From positions 434,001 through 498,000 of the forward strand of contig NZ_QMIK01000001.1 in NCBI RefSeq assembly GCF_003316845.1: 64,000 nt of DNA, given 5' to 3'. The translations under genes and the position numbers were made by a program. This DNA comes from Cognataquiflexum aquatile. GTDB taxonomy: Bacteria > Bacteroidota > Bacteroidia > Cytophagales > Cyclobacteriaceae. The number at the start of each line of letters is the position of its first letter. Within the stretch, counting starts at the first letter, position 1. This document shows, one piece after another, positions 43,645-52,927 of the stretch. The notes beneath the pieces were generated by a model that saw only the letters and a program-made list of their open reading frames with translations, was not told where the DNA came from and ran no database searches.

Positions 43645-45018
43645 ATGAAAAAGAAAATCCTTTATGCCTTCCTTTTGATCCTCCTTGCAGGATTAGGATA
43701 CGGAATCAATTATGCCTGGAAATCCTTTCCACTTGTCAGTTCCTACGGGTCAAAGATCATGTGCAGCTGTATTTTCCTTGCCGAACGGGACGAAAATTCG
43801 GTGATGAGCCAGGAATTGAGGGCATTCCCGATCAGCTTGGGTGATTTTGAAGTGGACAGGGAAGGGAAAAAAGTTACTGGAAGTGTATTTGGACTGGCCC
43901 AAAGGGTAGCCATCTACCGCGAAGGACAAGGCTGTACTTTGTTGTCCGGGATGGAGGAAGAAGAAGTGAGAAATCAGGTTTATTATGAAGTGCCCAAACC
44001 CAATTGGAGTCAGGATACCGTGAGTTGGCCAAACGGCAACAGGCTCAACGATTCCATCTTGAACTTGCCCCATTACCGGAAGATCCAGGATTTGATCAAT
44101 ATTGAATTTGAAGATTCTGTTAAGAAGACCCATTTGACCCACATGATTGTCGTTTTGCACAAAGGACAACTGGTAGCCGAAGGCTATGGCAATGACCATG
44201 ATATCAATACCAAACATACGAGTTGGTCCATGGGAAAGAGTATCATCAGCAACTTGGTGGGACTGCAGGTTGACCGAGGAGTATTGAGTTTGGATCAAAA
44301 CAATTTGTTGCCCGATTGGACAGATGAGCGCAAGACGATAAACTTGACAAACATGCTTCAGGCAACCAACGGATTGGATTGGGTGGAAGATTATGGAGGA
44401 GTGTCAGATGCGACCAAAATGCTCTTTCTCAATCCCGATGCCGCAGCCATCGCTGCCTCAAAACCTCTTAAATATGAACCCGGAACCCACTTTTACTATT
44501 CCAGTGGAACTACCAATATTGTTTCTAAGATCCTCCGCAACCAACTTGGCGAAGAAAGTTACCAGCGTTTGCCTTATGAAGGATTGTTTTACAAAATAGG
44601 CATGCACAATACTGTCATGGAAAAAGATGCTTCCGGCACCTTCGTGGGTTCTTCCTTTGTCTTTGCTCCGGCGAGGGATTTTGCGAGATTGGGTTTGCTG
44701 ATGTTGGAAAAAGGTAATTGGCTTGGCGAACAGGTCCTTACGGAAGATTGGGTGAAATTTGCGACTACACCTGCTACTGCCGCACCTATGGGAGAATATG
44801 GCGCACAGTGGTGGCTCAATGCCGGCAATCCAAGCCGTCCAGATGAAAAGAAATTTCCAAGTCTACCCAATGATGCTTTTTATGCAGGAGGATTTGAAGG
44901 ACAATGGATTTTGGTCATTCCATCAAAAGATTTGGTAATCGTCCGGCTTGGATTCACTCCCAAAGGAGAATTCAGCATGGATAAATTCGCTTCGGATGTG
45001 ATTGATTTACTTCCTTAA
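43645..45018 (+). CDS. Serine hydrolase, class C beta-lactamase/DD-peptidase fold
   Basis: The 457-aa protein has an N-terminal membrane anchor or signal (ILYAFLLILLAGLGYGINYAWKSF). The active-site motif is SxxK, found in HTSWSMGKSIISNLVG; the YxN-like motif is in HFYYSSGTTNIVSKI. The C-terminal GGFEGQW part corresponds to the KTG/HxG region. It belongs to the large beta-lactamase-related esterase/peptidase group. It may hydrolyse esters or D-amino-acid peptides in the periplasm; the substrate is unknown. It precedes the pxp operon by a 347-bp gap, so it seems unrelated. Confidence 0.88.
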   Translation: MKKKILYAFLLILLAGLGYGINYAWKSFPLVSSYGSKIMCSCIFLAERDENSVMSQELRAFPISLGDFEVDREGKKVTGSVFGLAQRVAIYREGQGCTLLSGMEEEEVRNQVYYEVPKPNWSQDTVSWPNGNRLNDSILNLPHYRKIQDLINIEFEDSVKKTHLTHMIVVLHKGQLVAEGYGNDHDINTKHTSWSMGKSIISNLVGLQVDRGVLSLDQNNLLPDWTDERKTINLTNMLQATNGLDWVEDYGGVSDATKMLFLNPDAAAIAASKPLKYEPGTHFYYSSGTTNIVSKILRNQLGEESYQRLPYEGLFYKIGMHNTVMEKDASGTFVGSSFVFAPARDFARLGLLMLEKGNWLGEQVLTEDWVKFATTPATAAPMGEYGAQWWLNAGNPSRPDEKKFPSLPNDAFYAGGFEGQWILVIPSKDLVIVRLGFTPKGEFSMDKFASDVIDLLP

Positions 45019-45365
45019 TCAGAGGAGAAATTAGAATTAAGAATGAAAAGTGATGAATTTATGGTTAGTTTTTTCTGATTCCTTTCCAAAACCTCATGCT
45101 CTTTTGTAACTTAGCAATTTTAAATCAACCTAACATTAAACCATTCATTGTTATTATTTTAAAGTTATTTCCTTTGTTAAATTACATGTGATTTTCAAAA
45201 TTTCATTTTTTTACCCAAAGATTCATTTGGTTATCGTTCACGGTGATATCAAATCAAATTTGTTGGCAGGTTTGTGTTTTATGGAATTGGTAAAAAAATT
45301 GAATCAGATAAAAACCATTCAAGTTCAGGGCCCAATTCAACAAGGATTTTGTTACTTTTAACCTG
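45019..45365. other. 347-bp intergenic gap upstream of pxpA
   Basis: An AT-rich region. A near-consensus -7 box TACTTTTA lies at 45353-45360, only 5 bp before the pxpA start, which would give a very short leader. No ORF, RNA gene or repeat was seen. Confidence 0.4.
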
Positions 45366-46094
45366 ATGAAAAAAAACATTTTTCCTTTTGATATCAATTG
45401 TGACCTTGGGGAAGGAATGGACAATGATGGGGAGTTGATGCCTTTACTTGACAGTGCCAATATCGCCTGTGGCGGACATACCGGGGATGAAAAAAGCATT
45501 GTAGGGTCTTTACAGCTTGCCAAAAAATTTGGGGTAAAAGTAGGTGCCCATCCCTCCTTTCCAGACAGGGAAAATTTTGGGAGAAAGTTCATGGAAATAG
45601 AACATAAGCTGCTCCGCACGATTATTTTAAAGCAAATCCAATTTTTTGAAAAGATATGTCAGCACCAGGAGATGTCCATGAATCACATCAAGGCGCATGG
45701 TGCTTTGTATAATTTTGCAGCTAAAAATGACCTTACAGCTTTTATTCTGATCCATTTGGTCGAAGAATATTTCCCCGATACCATCCTCTATTGTCCCGCA
45801 GAATCCCTGATGGCGGCTATGGCGATAGAATCCGGAATCAAGATCAAAAGAGAAGTTTTCGCTGACAGAAGCTACAATGACGACCTGACTTTGGTAGACA
45901 GAAGTAAACCAAAAGCATTGCTTACTGACCCTCAGGAAGTGATAGAACATGTCGGCTGGATGGTTCATGAACAAAAAATCAAAACCGTTACCGGAAATTT
46001 TATCCCCATCGAGGCAGAAACCATCTGTGTCCACGGAGATAACCCTGCAGCCTTGGAAATTTTAAAAGGTATCAGAGCACATTTTGGCCAATAA
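45366..46094 (+). CDS. pxpA: 5-oxoprolinase subunit PxpA (LamB/YcsF family)
   Basis: PxpA with PxpB and PxpC hydrolyses 5-oxoproline (pyroglutamate) to glutamate using ATP. The 242-aa protein begins with DINCDLGEGMDNDGELMPLLDSANIACGGHTGDE and contains VGAHPSFPDRENFGRKFME, HIKAHGALYNFAAKND, and EVFADRSYNDDLTLVDRSKPKALLTDP, all LamB/YcsF hallmarks. The next gene starts 3 bp after its stop. The cluster is conserved in bacteria. It is cytoplasmic. Confidence 0.96.
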   Translation: MKKNIFPFDINCDLGEGMDNDGELMPLLDSANIACGGHTGDEKSIVGSLQLAKKFGVKVGAHPSFPDRENFGRKFMEIEHKLLRTIILKQIQFFEKICQHQEMSMNHIKAHGALYNFAAKNDLTAFILIHLVEEYFPDTILYCPAESLMAAMAIESGIKIKREVFADRSYNDDLTLVDRSKPKALLTDPQEVIEHVGWMVHEQKIKTVTGNFIPIEAETICVHGDNPAALEILKGIRAHFGQ

Positions 46095-46097
46095 GAT

Positions 46098-46808
46098 ATG
46101 GATATCAGGATTTTTAGGATTCACAGCAAATTGATAGAACTGGTCTGGCCAAAAGAAATTTCCCATGAAATTCTTCATGAACAGCAACAGGTAAGGCGGT
46201 TTTTGGAGATGGAGTACGCTGAAGGCATCCGTGAAATAAGGATGGGGTTCAACACACTTTCATTGAAACTCAGGATCGAAATCAGCGAGGAAGATTGCAG
46301 AGATATCCTGGAGGAAATCAATCAAATGCCTAAAATCCACGGGACTTTTGCTTCCAAAATATGGAAAGTCCCTGTCTGCTACTGCACCGAATTTGGGAAA
46401 GACTTAGAAAAACTGGCACAAATCCACCAACTCAGTATTGATGAAATCATAAAAATTCATTCTGAAACCATTTATACCTTACATTTTTACGGCTTTTTGC
46501 CAGGTTTCATGTATCTCGGAGGATTGGATGAAAAATTATTTACCCCTAGAAAAAGTTCACCTGAAAGGTCAATGCCTTCAGGAACCGTAGCAATTGGGGG
46601 AAAACAGACCGGAATCTATCCTTCCGAAAGTCCCGGAGGTTGGCATGCCATAGGCCAATGTCCGGTCAGACTTTTCGATATTTCCAAAGAAATTCCGGTT
46701 ATTCCGGCCGTGGGTGACAAAATCAAATTTGAACCCATCACAAGAGAAGTTTTCGTAGAAATCAAACAACTCTCCAATCAAGGTCTCTGTACCTGGCATC
46801 ATGATTAA
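46098..46808 (+). CDS. pxpB: 5-oxoprolinase subunit PxpB (KipI family)
   Basis: This is the KipI-type subunit of 5-oxoprolinase. The 236-aa product has the cyclophilin-like C-terminal domain signature GFLPGFMYLGGLDEKLFTPRK and PSGTVAIGGKQTGIYPSESPGGW. The N-terminal half with VRRFLEMEYAEGIREIRMGFNTLSLKL is the domain related to the Bacillus KipI kinase inhibitor. It overlaps pxpC by 8 bp and follows pxpA by 3 bp. Confidence 0.95.
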   Translation: MDIRIFRIHSKLIELVWPKEISHEILHEQQQVRRFLEMEYAEGIREIRMGFNTLSLKLRIEISEEDCRDILEEINQMPKIHGTFASKIWKVPVCYCTEFGKDLEKLAQIHQLSIDEIIKIHSETIYTLHFYGFLPGFMYLGGLDEKLFTPRKSSPERSMPSGTVAIGGKQTGIYPSESPGGWHAIGQCPVRLFDISKEIPVIPAVGDKIKFEPITREVFVEIKQLSNQGLCTWHHD

Positions 46809-47661
46809 AACGCCTGCATACATCCATTTTGTCCAACCCGGGTTATTGTCCTCCATTCAGGACCTTGGGAGATTTGGTATGGCAGTATATGGAGTGCCTT
46901 ATTCTGGAGTGATGGACAGGTTCTCGATGACCCAAGCCAACTATTTACTTCAAAACCAATTTTACGATTCGGTTTTGGAAATGGGAGGTCCGGGTGCCAA
47001 GATGGTTTTTGAGATGCCCACCCGGGTAGTTTTCGCAGGGGCTGATGCGGACATTTATCTCAATGAAAAACAGGTAAAAGCGGGTAAAATCCTTGATATC
47101 AATGAAGATGATACCATCCATGTCCGCAAATTCCGAAAAGGCCAATGGCTATATATGGGAATACAGGGTGGTTTTGAATCTGAAATCGTGGCTGAAAGCA
47201 GAAGTTGGTACCCCGGCATAACGCCTCAATCGAGAATTGAAAAAAGTGATTCTGTCTGCTACCTCTCTGAAGAGCGCTTCTACCCTGCCTTGGGTTCACA
47301 TGCCAAAATGAATCTCAACTGGTTCAAGCATGGAGAAATCAAAGTATTCAAAGGTCCTGAATGGGATCAATTGCCCAAGCTGACGCAAAACAGGATTATG
47401 AAAAAGTCTTTTACCATTTCCACATTGGTCAATAGGATGGCGTACCAACTCGAAGAAACCATAGAAAATGAGGTGGAACCCATTCTGACTGCACCGGTCT
47501 ATCCGGGTACAGTTCAGATGACGCCAAACGGTAACATTATCATCCTCATGCGGGATGCGCAGGTGACAGGCGGATATCCTAGGATATTACATGTGGAAAA
47601 CAATTCCCTCAACATCCTCTCACAAAAAAGGCCGGGTGATAAAATTAGCTTTAGCATATAG
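46801..47661 (+). CDS. pxpC: 5-oxoprolinase subunit PxpC (KipA family)
   Basis: This is the third subunit of 5-oxoprolinase, homologous to KipA and to urea carboxylase C-terminal regions. The 286-aa product has FVQPGLLSSIQDLGRFGMAVYGVPYSGVMD at the N-terminus, VFAGADADIYLNEK, and the closing PNGNIIILMRDAQVTGGYPRILHV. It is the last gene of pxpABC. Overlap with pxpB indicates translational coupling. No obvious terminator follows the stop. Confidence 0.95.
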   Translation: MIKTPAYIHFVQPGLLSSIQDLGRFGMAVYGVPYSGVMDRFSMTQANYLLQNQFYDSVLEMGGPGAKMVFEMPTRVVFAGADADIYLNEKQVKAGKILDINEDDTIHVRKFRKGQWLYMGIQGGFESEIVAESRSWYPGITPQSRIEKSDSVCYLSEERFYPALGSHAKMNLNWFKHGEIKVFKGPEWDQLPKLTQNRIMKKSFTISTLVNRMAYQLEETIENEVEPILTAPVYPGTVQMTPNGNIIILMRDAQVTGGYPRILHVENNSLNILSQKRPGDKISFSI

Positions 47662-47726
47662 AAAAAACTTCCAATCTTTATTTCCAATTCATATATTGAA
47701 GTTTTTAAACCAATAACCATTCAACC

Positions 47727-49238
47727 ATGAACGTACAGCTTGAAAAGCAGATTTTGAGTCAGGGTATGTCCCTTGAAAATGCCAAAGAACAGCTCAAAAA
47801 CTTCAAAGAAGGATTCCCATTTTTACCAATCGAAAGGGCAGCTACCATCGGTGATGGGATCAAATTATTGACCGATTCCGAATTGGCACATTTCCAAAAA
47901 ACCTATCCAGAAAAAGCAAAGCAAAAAGAAGTAGTCAAATTTGTACCTGCCAGCGGTGCCGCTACGAGGATGTTCAAAGACCTTTTTTCCTTTGTAGAAG
48001 GTGACGGAGATATTTCCAAAAACAAGTTTGTAGACAAATTTATCAGTCAGATCGAAAAGTTTGCATTCTATGAAGACCTTGACAACACCCTCAAAAAAGA
48101 AGGATCAAGCATCCGCGAGGCATTGGAAAATAAGGAATACAAAAAAATCATTTCGGCCCTACTCAATGATTCTGGATTAGGCTACGGAAATCTCCCAAAA
48201 GGATTATTGAAATTCCATAAATATGCTGACCACAACAGAACTCCGGCTTACGAACACCTGATCGAAGGGTGGATGTACAGTTTGGGAAAAGGCAATACCA
48301 TCAGGCTCCATTTTACGGTTTCTCCTGACCACGAGCCAAAGTTTAAATCCTTGATTGCTGAAGTTCAACCAAATCTGGAAAAGGAATATGGGGTCAAGTT
48401 CGATATTACCTATTCGCAACAAAAGAAATCAACCGATACGATAGCGGTAACGATGGACAACGAGCCTTTTGTAGAGGAAGATGGCAGCGTACTGTTCAGA
48501 CCGGCAGGACACGGTGCATTGCTCGAAAACCTGAATGACATCGACGGAGATGTGATTTTCATCAAAAACATTGACAATGAAGTTCCCGACAGGTTGAAGC
48601 AGACTACCAAGGAATATAAGATTGCAATCGGGGGATTGTTGCTTGAGATACAGGAGAAGGTCTTCGAAGCCTTGAAAAAGTTGGATCAGAAGGTAGATGA
48701 ATCTGCAGTGTCTTTTGCCGAGAGGGTGGTTACCGAGTCTTTGGGAGGAATTTTACCTGATTCCTACCATGGAAAAAGTATTGCTGAAAAAGGAAAATAC
48801 CTGCACCACAAACTCAACAGGCCTTTGCGCGTCTGCGGGATGGTCAAGAATACTGGGGAACCGGGAGGTGGACCTTTTTGGGTGAAAGAGGATGACGGTT
48901 CGCTTTCCCTACAGATCGCAGAGACTGCGCAGATCGACCTTTCCAACCCAAAACACAAAGAGATTTTCTCTGCCTCTACCCACTTCAATCCTGTGGACTT
49001 GGTATGTGCCACGAAGGATTACAAGGGGAATAAATTTGACTTGTTGAAATTCAGGGATATGCGGACAGGGTTCATAACCGAAAAATCAAAAAGCGGACGT
49101 GACCTGAAGGCCTTGGAATTGCCGGGATTATGGAACGGTGCGATGGCAGGTTGGAATACCGTATTCGTGGAAGTTCCCTTGATTACCTTCAATCCAGTGA
49201 AGACTGTCAATGATTTATTGAGAGACGAGCATCAATAA
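47727..49238 (+). CDS. DUF4301 family protein
   Basis: This 503-aa cytoplasmic protein opens MNVQLEKQILSQGMSLENAKEQLKNFKEGFPFLPI and has VKFVPASGAATRMFKDLFSF, a phosphate-binding-like glycine turn. It also has LFRPAGHGALLENLNDIDGDVIFIKNIDNEVPDRLK, which suggests a nucleotide-sugar pyrophosphorylase-like fold. The family is found in Bacteroidota and has no defined reaction. It lies 65 bp after pxpC but looks like an independent gene. Confidence 0.88.
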   Translation: MNVQLEKQILSQGMSLENAKEQLKNFKEGFPFLPIERAATIGDGIKLLTDSELAHFQKTYPEKAKQKEVVKFVPASGAATRMFKDLFSFVEGDGDISKNKFVDKFISQIEKFAFYEDLDNTLKKEGSSIREALENKEYKKIISALLNDSGLGYGNLPKGLLKFHKYADHNRTPAYEHLIEGWMYSLGKGNTIRLHFTVSPDHEPKFKSLIAEVQPNLEKEYGVKFDITYSQQKKSTDTIAVTMDNEPFVEEDGSVLFRPAGHGALLENLNDIDGDVIFIKNIDNEVPDRLKQTTKEYKIAIGGLLLEIQEKVFEALKKLDQKVDESAVSFAERVVTESLGGILPDSYHGKSIAEKGKYLHHKLNRPLRVCGMVKNTGEPGGGPFWVKEDDGSLSLQIAETAQIDLSNPKHKEIFSASTHFNPVDLVCATKDYKGNKFDLLKFRDMRTGFITEKSKSGRDLKALELPGLWNGAMAGWNTVFVEVPLITFNPVKTVNDLLRDEHQ

Positions 49239-49515
49239 GACTTGAGATGGGAGATGGGAGATTTGAGATGGGAGATTTGAGATAGATTCTAAGAAAATAA
49301 AAAGATTCCTAAAGCGAATTGAAAGAAAGAGCCATGATGAAAATTGTGGCTCTTTTGTTTAAATTGATTATGCATAAAATATACTGTAACGAACTTATCG
49401 AAATCTCATTGAAAGAAAATCAGAAATGAAATCACACCGATGGAAGAGAAACTTTCTCCATTCCATTTTCGTGGTTTTAAAGTCTCATATCTCAAGTCTC
49501 ATATCTCACATCTCC
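49239..49515. repeat. Inverted low-complexity repeat, GAGAT-rich arms
   Basis: The left arm (about 49239-49284) is built of the unit GAGATGGGAGATTTGAGAT. The right arm (49481-49515) reads as its approximate reverse complement (TCTCATATCTCAAGTCTC). The spacer is about 195 bp. A transcript crossing this could form a long imperfect hairpin and stop both the DUF4301 and WYL transcripts. It contains no gene. Confidence 0.65.
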
Positions 49516-50430
49516 TTATAAAAACTTAGCTTTCTCCAGCTGCTCCTCCAAATACATTTTTAGCTCCTCTCCTTCTACCACCTTGATTTCTCCCGGTAAG
49601 CCAAGGATAAAACGAGCCAATCCCGGCAACTGAGGCACCTTTCCTTCAAAAAAATATTGATTCCGGTTTTTGGTGTAGGTAAATGGTTTGGCATCGGGAA
49701 ATTCTTCGATCATCAGCTGATAGGCTTTTTTGGTGAGTTTGAGGTGGACAGTAAACTGGCTTTTACCTGAAAAACCAAACAATCCCTGTTCCAAAGGCTG
49801 ATGCAAGGATTGGTATCTGAATACTTTGGAAGTCAATAAAACCTCCCCTATCCGCTCGATTTTAAACATTTTCATTTCTTTGGTTTCCACTTCCAAAGCA
49901 TAGATGGAATCGAAATTTTTATTGAATGCCACCGGTTCGACCAACCTGTCTGTAACGGAATCCGAACTCATCGAATAATAATCCCTCAAGATTACCTGGT
50001 TTTGGTCTTTGATCGCATGGGAAATCAGGTCTACAAAAATCCCCAAGTTGGCATTGAAAAGCTGGTTGACGCTTTGCCTGAAATCTGATCGGATATTGAT
50101 TTTTTGAAGGATAGAATCTTTAAGTAGATTTTTCTGGCTGCTTTTGTTGATCAGTTCATTCATAAACCCGATTTCTTCCTCATTGAAAGTACCGAAAACC
50201 TGCTCTATCGGAATCTCCACGCGGTCCACAATCCTGAATTTGGAATGCTTCTTCTCAATTTCAAACCCCAATGCTTCCAATAACTTGAAATACCGGTAAA
50301 TCGTCCTTGAGTCGGTATTGAGGGATTCCGCTAGCCGGTGCACATTTTTCCCGATATTTCCCCGCAGAAGGTTGATGAGTTTAAAGACACGAAGAATCTT
50401 TTGTTGTTCTATGGTATTCGCTTGAGCCAT
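49516..50430 (-). CDS. HTH and WYL domain transcriptional regulator
   Basis: This 304-aa protein begins with a DeoR/YafY-type winged HTH (KILRVFKLINLLRGNIGKNVHRLAESLNTDSRTIYRYFKLLEALGFEIEKK). The WYL-type beta-barrel follows, with KDQNQVILRDYYSMSSDSVTDRLVEPVAFNKNFDSIYALEVETKEMKMFKIERI. A C-terminal beta-alpha extension ends the protein. WYL regulators often bind nucleic acid or nucleotides and control DNA-damage or defence genes. The target is unknown; no defence operon is adjacent. The start codon lies ahead of a wide gap. Confidence 0.88.
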   Translation of the reverse strand: MAQANTIEQQKILRVFKLINLLRGNIGKNVHRLAESLNTDSRTIYRYFKLLEALGFEIEKKHSKFRIVDRVEIPIEQVFGTFNEEEIGFMNELINKSSQKNLLKDSILQKINIRSDFRQSVNQLFNANLGIFVDLISHAIKDQNQVILRDYYSMSSDSVTDRLVEPVAFNKNFDSIYALEVETKEMKMFKIERIGEVLLTSKVFRYQSLHQPLEQGLFGFSGKSQFTVHLKLTKKAYQLMIEEFPDAKPFTYTKNRNQYFFEGKVPQLPGLARFILGLPGEIKVVEGEELKMYLEEQLEKAKFL

Positions 50431-50764
50431 GGGATTAAATTTATAGCCAAAAGATACAACTTTTAGTATTTAACCAAATTCTGATTGACACATAATGTCA
50501 GAAAATAATATTAAGCTTTCGAGAATAAAATGATTTTAAATGTACGCATGGTACCTGAAAATGGTAATTCAAAATATTTCTAGATTGGAGATTGGAATGG
50601 TCCGGTACCCCGGTCTTCCGTCAAGATTGTTAAAAAAATTTGGTTACCGGCAAAGAAGCTGATAGCCCGTAAATTAGATTCCCATTTTTGAATTTCTCCC
50701 ACATCAAAATTTCTGGAATGGTTTTTGGAATAAATACGAAAGAAAAAATTGTTTTGAATTCAAA
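50431..50764. other. 334-bp gap between divergent genes
   Basis: This region lies between the WYL regulator (-) and the membrane protein (+). It is AT-rich with no ORF of note, RNA gene or strong terminator hairpin. Confidence 0.4.
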
Positions 50765-51574
50765 ATGACTGCACTTTGTTTGATCCTTGGATATTGTTTT
50801 ATGAGTTCAACATTTGAATTATACAATCCCATCTTTCTCAACCAAGAACATTTAATATCTCTCATCGGGTCATTTTCTGTTTTGGCAGCCATGGGGGCTA
50901 AAGAATGGAGAAACAAACCCAATTGGAAATCCATATCCGCGGTAATTGTTGCCCTAGGTATATCTGTGGCATTTTTACTCGAAGATCCAAAAATGGGTGC
51001 CTACCTCACGGGAATGGGTCTGTTATATGTTTTTGTTTCAGATTATAAACTTTTCAAACCTGTTTTTGTCTTACTACTGATTTTACCGGTTGTTGCTAGT
51101 TTCTATTTCCAGATTCAAACAAAAAATTATCCCCATTTCAAAAAGCATTTTAACGAGTATGTGCTATCCACTGAAAGTCAGGTTCCTATATTGACAAACA
51201 ACTTTGTCTTTTTAAGCAGGGAAGTATTATTGAGTGAATTACCTTCACCTCCCGAAAATCTCTTTCAGGTTGAAGATTGGAATAAAACAATGGATCAAAA
51301 CCCGGATATGTTTAAGATTTTTATCTATAAATATTACCGACATGCCTACCCCGATGAGCAGGAATTTATTTCTTCCTTTGATCTATGGCTTAGCACCTCA
51401 CCCTATAAAACCGTGGAAGAGTTTGAGGATGATTGGATCCACACCAAAACATTCAGAAAAATCCCGAAAGAAGAATTATTTCAGTCACTTCTTTCTCCCT
51501 GTGGCAAAGATCCTGTTGACATTGAAACCTATCCTGAATTCATCTCCGGGGGTTCCATTGCCGCCTGCCAATAA
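50765..51574 (+). CDS. Hypothetical membrane protein with cytoplasmic tail
   Basis: The 269-aa product has about four hydrophobic segments in its first 120 residues (LILGYCFMSSTFELY, ISLIGSFSVLAAMG, ISAVIVALGISVAFLL, FVLLLILPVVASFYFQI). A soluble charged C-terminal half (PDMFKIFIYKYYRHAYPDEQEFISSFDLWLST...) follows. I recognise no family. Its last 30 codons overlap the end of the convergent DUF5777 gene (51485-51574) by 90 bp, which is unusual and may mean the frame is extended by a lost stop or that the end is not conserved. Confidence 0.6.
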   Translation: MTALCLILGYCFMSSTFELYNPIFLNQEHLISLIGSFSVLAAMGAKEWRNKPNWKSISAVIVALGISVAFLLEDPKMGAYLTGMGLLYVFVSDYKLFKPVFVLLLILPVVASFYFQIQTKNYPHFKKHFNEYVLSTESQVPILTNNFVFLSREVLLSELPSPPENLFQVEDWNKTMDQNPDMFKIFIYKYYRHAYPDEQEFISSFDLWLSTSPYKTVEEFEDDWIHTKTFRKIPKEELFQSLLSPCGKDPVDIETYPEFISGGSIAACQ

Positions 51575-52351
51575 ATACTGCTCGTTCAGGAATTGGGAAG
51601 TGACGAAGTACATCTGAAACACGTGTCCCCCTGCTTCTATATCAATTCCCACACCAAGGTTATTTCTCAGGTCGCTGTTCAGGTTTGGAATCCACTGTAA
51701 AGTCAGAGACGACCTGCCCGTTACTTTGTATTTGCCGCTGAATCCCAAAGCCAAATACAGATTTTGGTCACCTTCAATAAAGAAGATGGGATTTGGATCT
51801 ACAAAATACGCCATCATCGGCGTCACCTGCACGCTCAATTTGTCCGAAAATTTCCTTGCTCCCATCACCTGAAATGCATAGGAAGTTCTTTCTCCAAATG
51901 TGGGCGCATCGTTTAGCAGGAAATCATAATTGGAAGAATTGATGGCTGCACCGCCCATCAGGGAAAGGGAAATCGGCATACTGTTGTTTTGGGTCTGTTT
52001 CAGCAAATGATACCTGCCATACACGTTATAAACCTTGTCCAGGCTTTGACGGGCCGCCCCAAGAGAAAACTTATCGCTGAATGCATATTCAAAACTGAAT
52101 TGGATATTGGCACCATTGTCCAATCCCCATAATTCTTGAATCCCCCCATCCAAAGTCCCAAAAGTATGCATGATGGCAAAGTGAAGGTCTTTTTTGACCA
52201 AGGGTTCGACGGTCAGCAAATTGATGTGTCGAGGTGCATGGAAAATCAATTCCACTTCTTGGTTTTCCGTGGCCAATTTCCTCTCCAGCTGCGCAAATGC
52301 GGGCAAACTGAATGACAGCCCTATCAAAAGGGCCAATGTTTTGAATTTCAT
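51485..52351 (-). CDS. DUF5777 family beta-barrel protein
   Basis: The 288-aa protein has a signal peptide (MKFKTLALLIGLSFSLPAFAQ). The rest is a run of strands with aromatic girdle residues (PISLSLMGGAAINSSNYDFLLND, SYAFQVMGARKFSDKLSVQVTPMMAYFVDPNP) typical of a DUF5777 outer-membrane barrel. The C-terminal GTPGDEFRIGFNVNRIF is characteristic, which supports the true stop at 51485. It is the last gene of a Rieske-YceI-DUF5777 operon. It may be a pore or an exporter partner for the redox proteins. Confidence 0.85.
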   Translation of the reverse strand: MKFKTLALLIGLSFSLPAFAQLERKLATENQEVELIFHAPRHINLLTVEPLVKKDLHFAIMHTFGTLDGGIQELWGLDNGANIQFSFEYAFSDKFSLGAARQSLDKVYNVYGRYHLLKQTQNNSMPISLSLMGGAAINSSNYDFLLNDAPTFGERTSYAFQVMGARKFSDKLSVQVTPMMAYFVDPNPIFFIEGDQNLYLALGFSGKYKVTGRSSLTLQWIPNLNSDLRNNLGVGIDIEAGGHVFQMYFVTSQFLNEQYLLAGGNGTPGDEFRIGFNVNRIFATGRKK

Positions 52352-52375
52352 AAGATGTGGGGTTGGGATGGGGAA

Positions 52376-52927
52376 TTATTTTCTCAAAGTGGCTTGGATG
52401 GTTACGACCTGTTCTTCCGAAAGCTCATAAAACACCACTGTAGGAATGTCTATTTTATAATCCGAAAGCAAAACCTTAAACTGGGCTTCCAACTTGAGCT
52501 CATTGTCTGAGACCATGGTCAATTTGCCAGGAACGTTGATTTCTCGCTCCACGCCGTGGATTTTAAATTTTCCCTTGGCAGTTACATCACGGCTTTGGCC
52601 TTTGGTCAAAACAGGGATAGACTCTATTTTTCCGGTAAATTCCGCAAAAGGGTATTTTTTTGTTTCCAAATAATTTTCCCTCATGTGCCTGTCTCTCAGC
52701 CCTATTCCTGTGTCGATAGTATTGAGGTCCACAAAAAAATCGAGCAGGTTTTTTTCCAGATCCACCAAACCGTTCAATGAAGCAGACTCTCCGGTGAATT
52801 CATTCAAAGAGGCTTTGGAAAGAAATTCAACTGTTCCTGTTTCTGTCTTGAAAACCTGGGCCTTGATTTCATCAGGTTTTATCAGGAGAAAAAAGACCAA
52901 AGGAAAAATCAAAAACCCTTTCATCAA
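52376..52927 (-). CDS. YceI family periplasmic protein
   Basis: The 183-aa lipocalin-like protein has a signal peptide (MMKGFLIFPLVFFLLIKPDEIKAQ) and the YceI core: GTVEFLSKASLNEFTGESASLNGLVDLEKNLLDFFVDLNTIDTGIGLRDRHMRENYLE and FPFAEFTGKIE-like segment KYPFAEFTGKIESI. YceI proteins bind isoprenoid quinones in the periplasm. Its 5' end overlaps the Rieske gene end by 4 bp, and DUF5777 follows 24 bp later, indicating a periplasmic quinone/redox set. Confidence 0.92.
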   Translation of the reverse strand: MMKGFLIFPLVFFLLIKPDEIKAQVFKTETGTVEFLSKASLNEFTGESASLNGLVDLEKNLLDFFVDLNTIDTGIGLRDRHMRENYLETKKYPFAEFTGKIESIPVLTKGQSRDVTAKGKFKIHGVEREINVPGKLTMVSDNELKLEAQFKVLLSDYKIDIPTVVFYELSEEQVVTIQATLRK

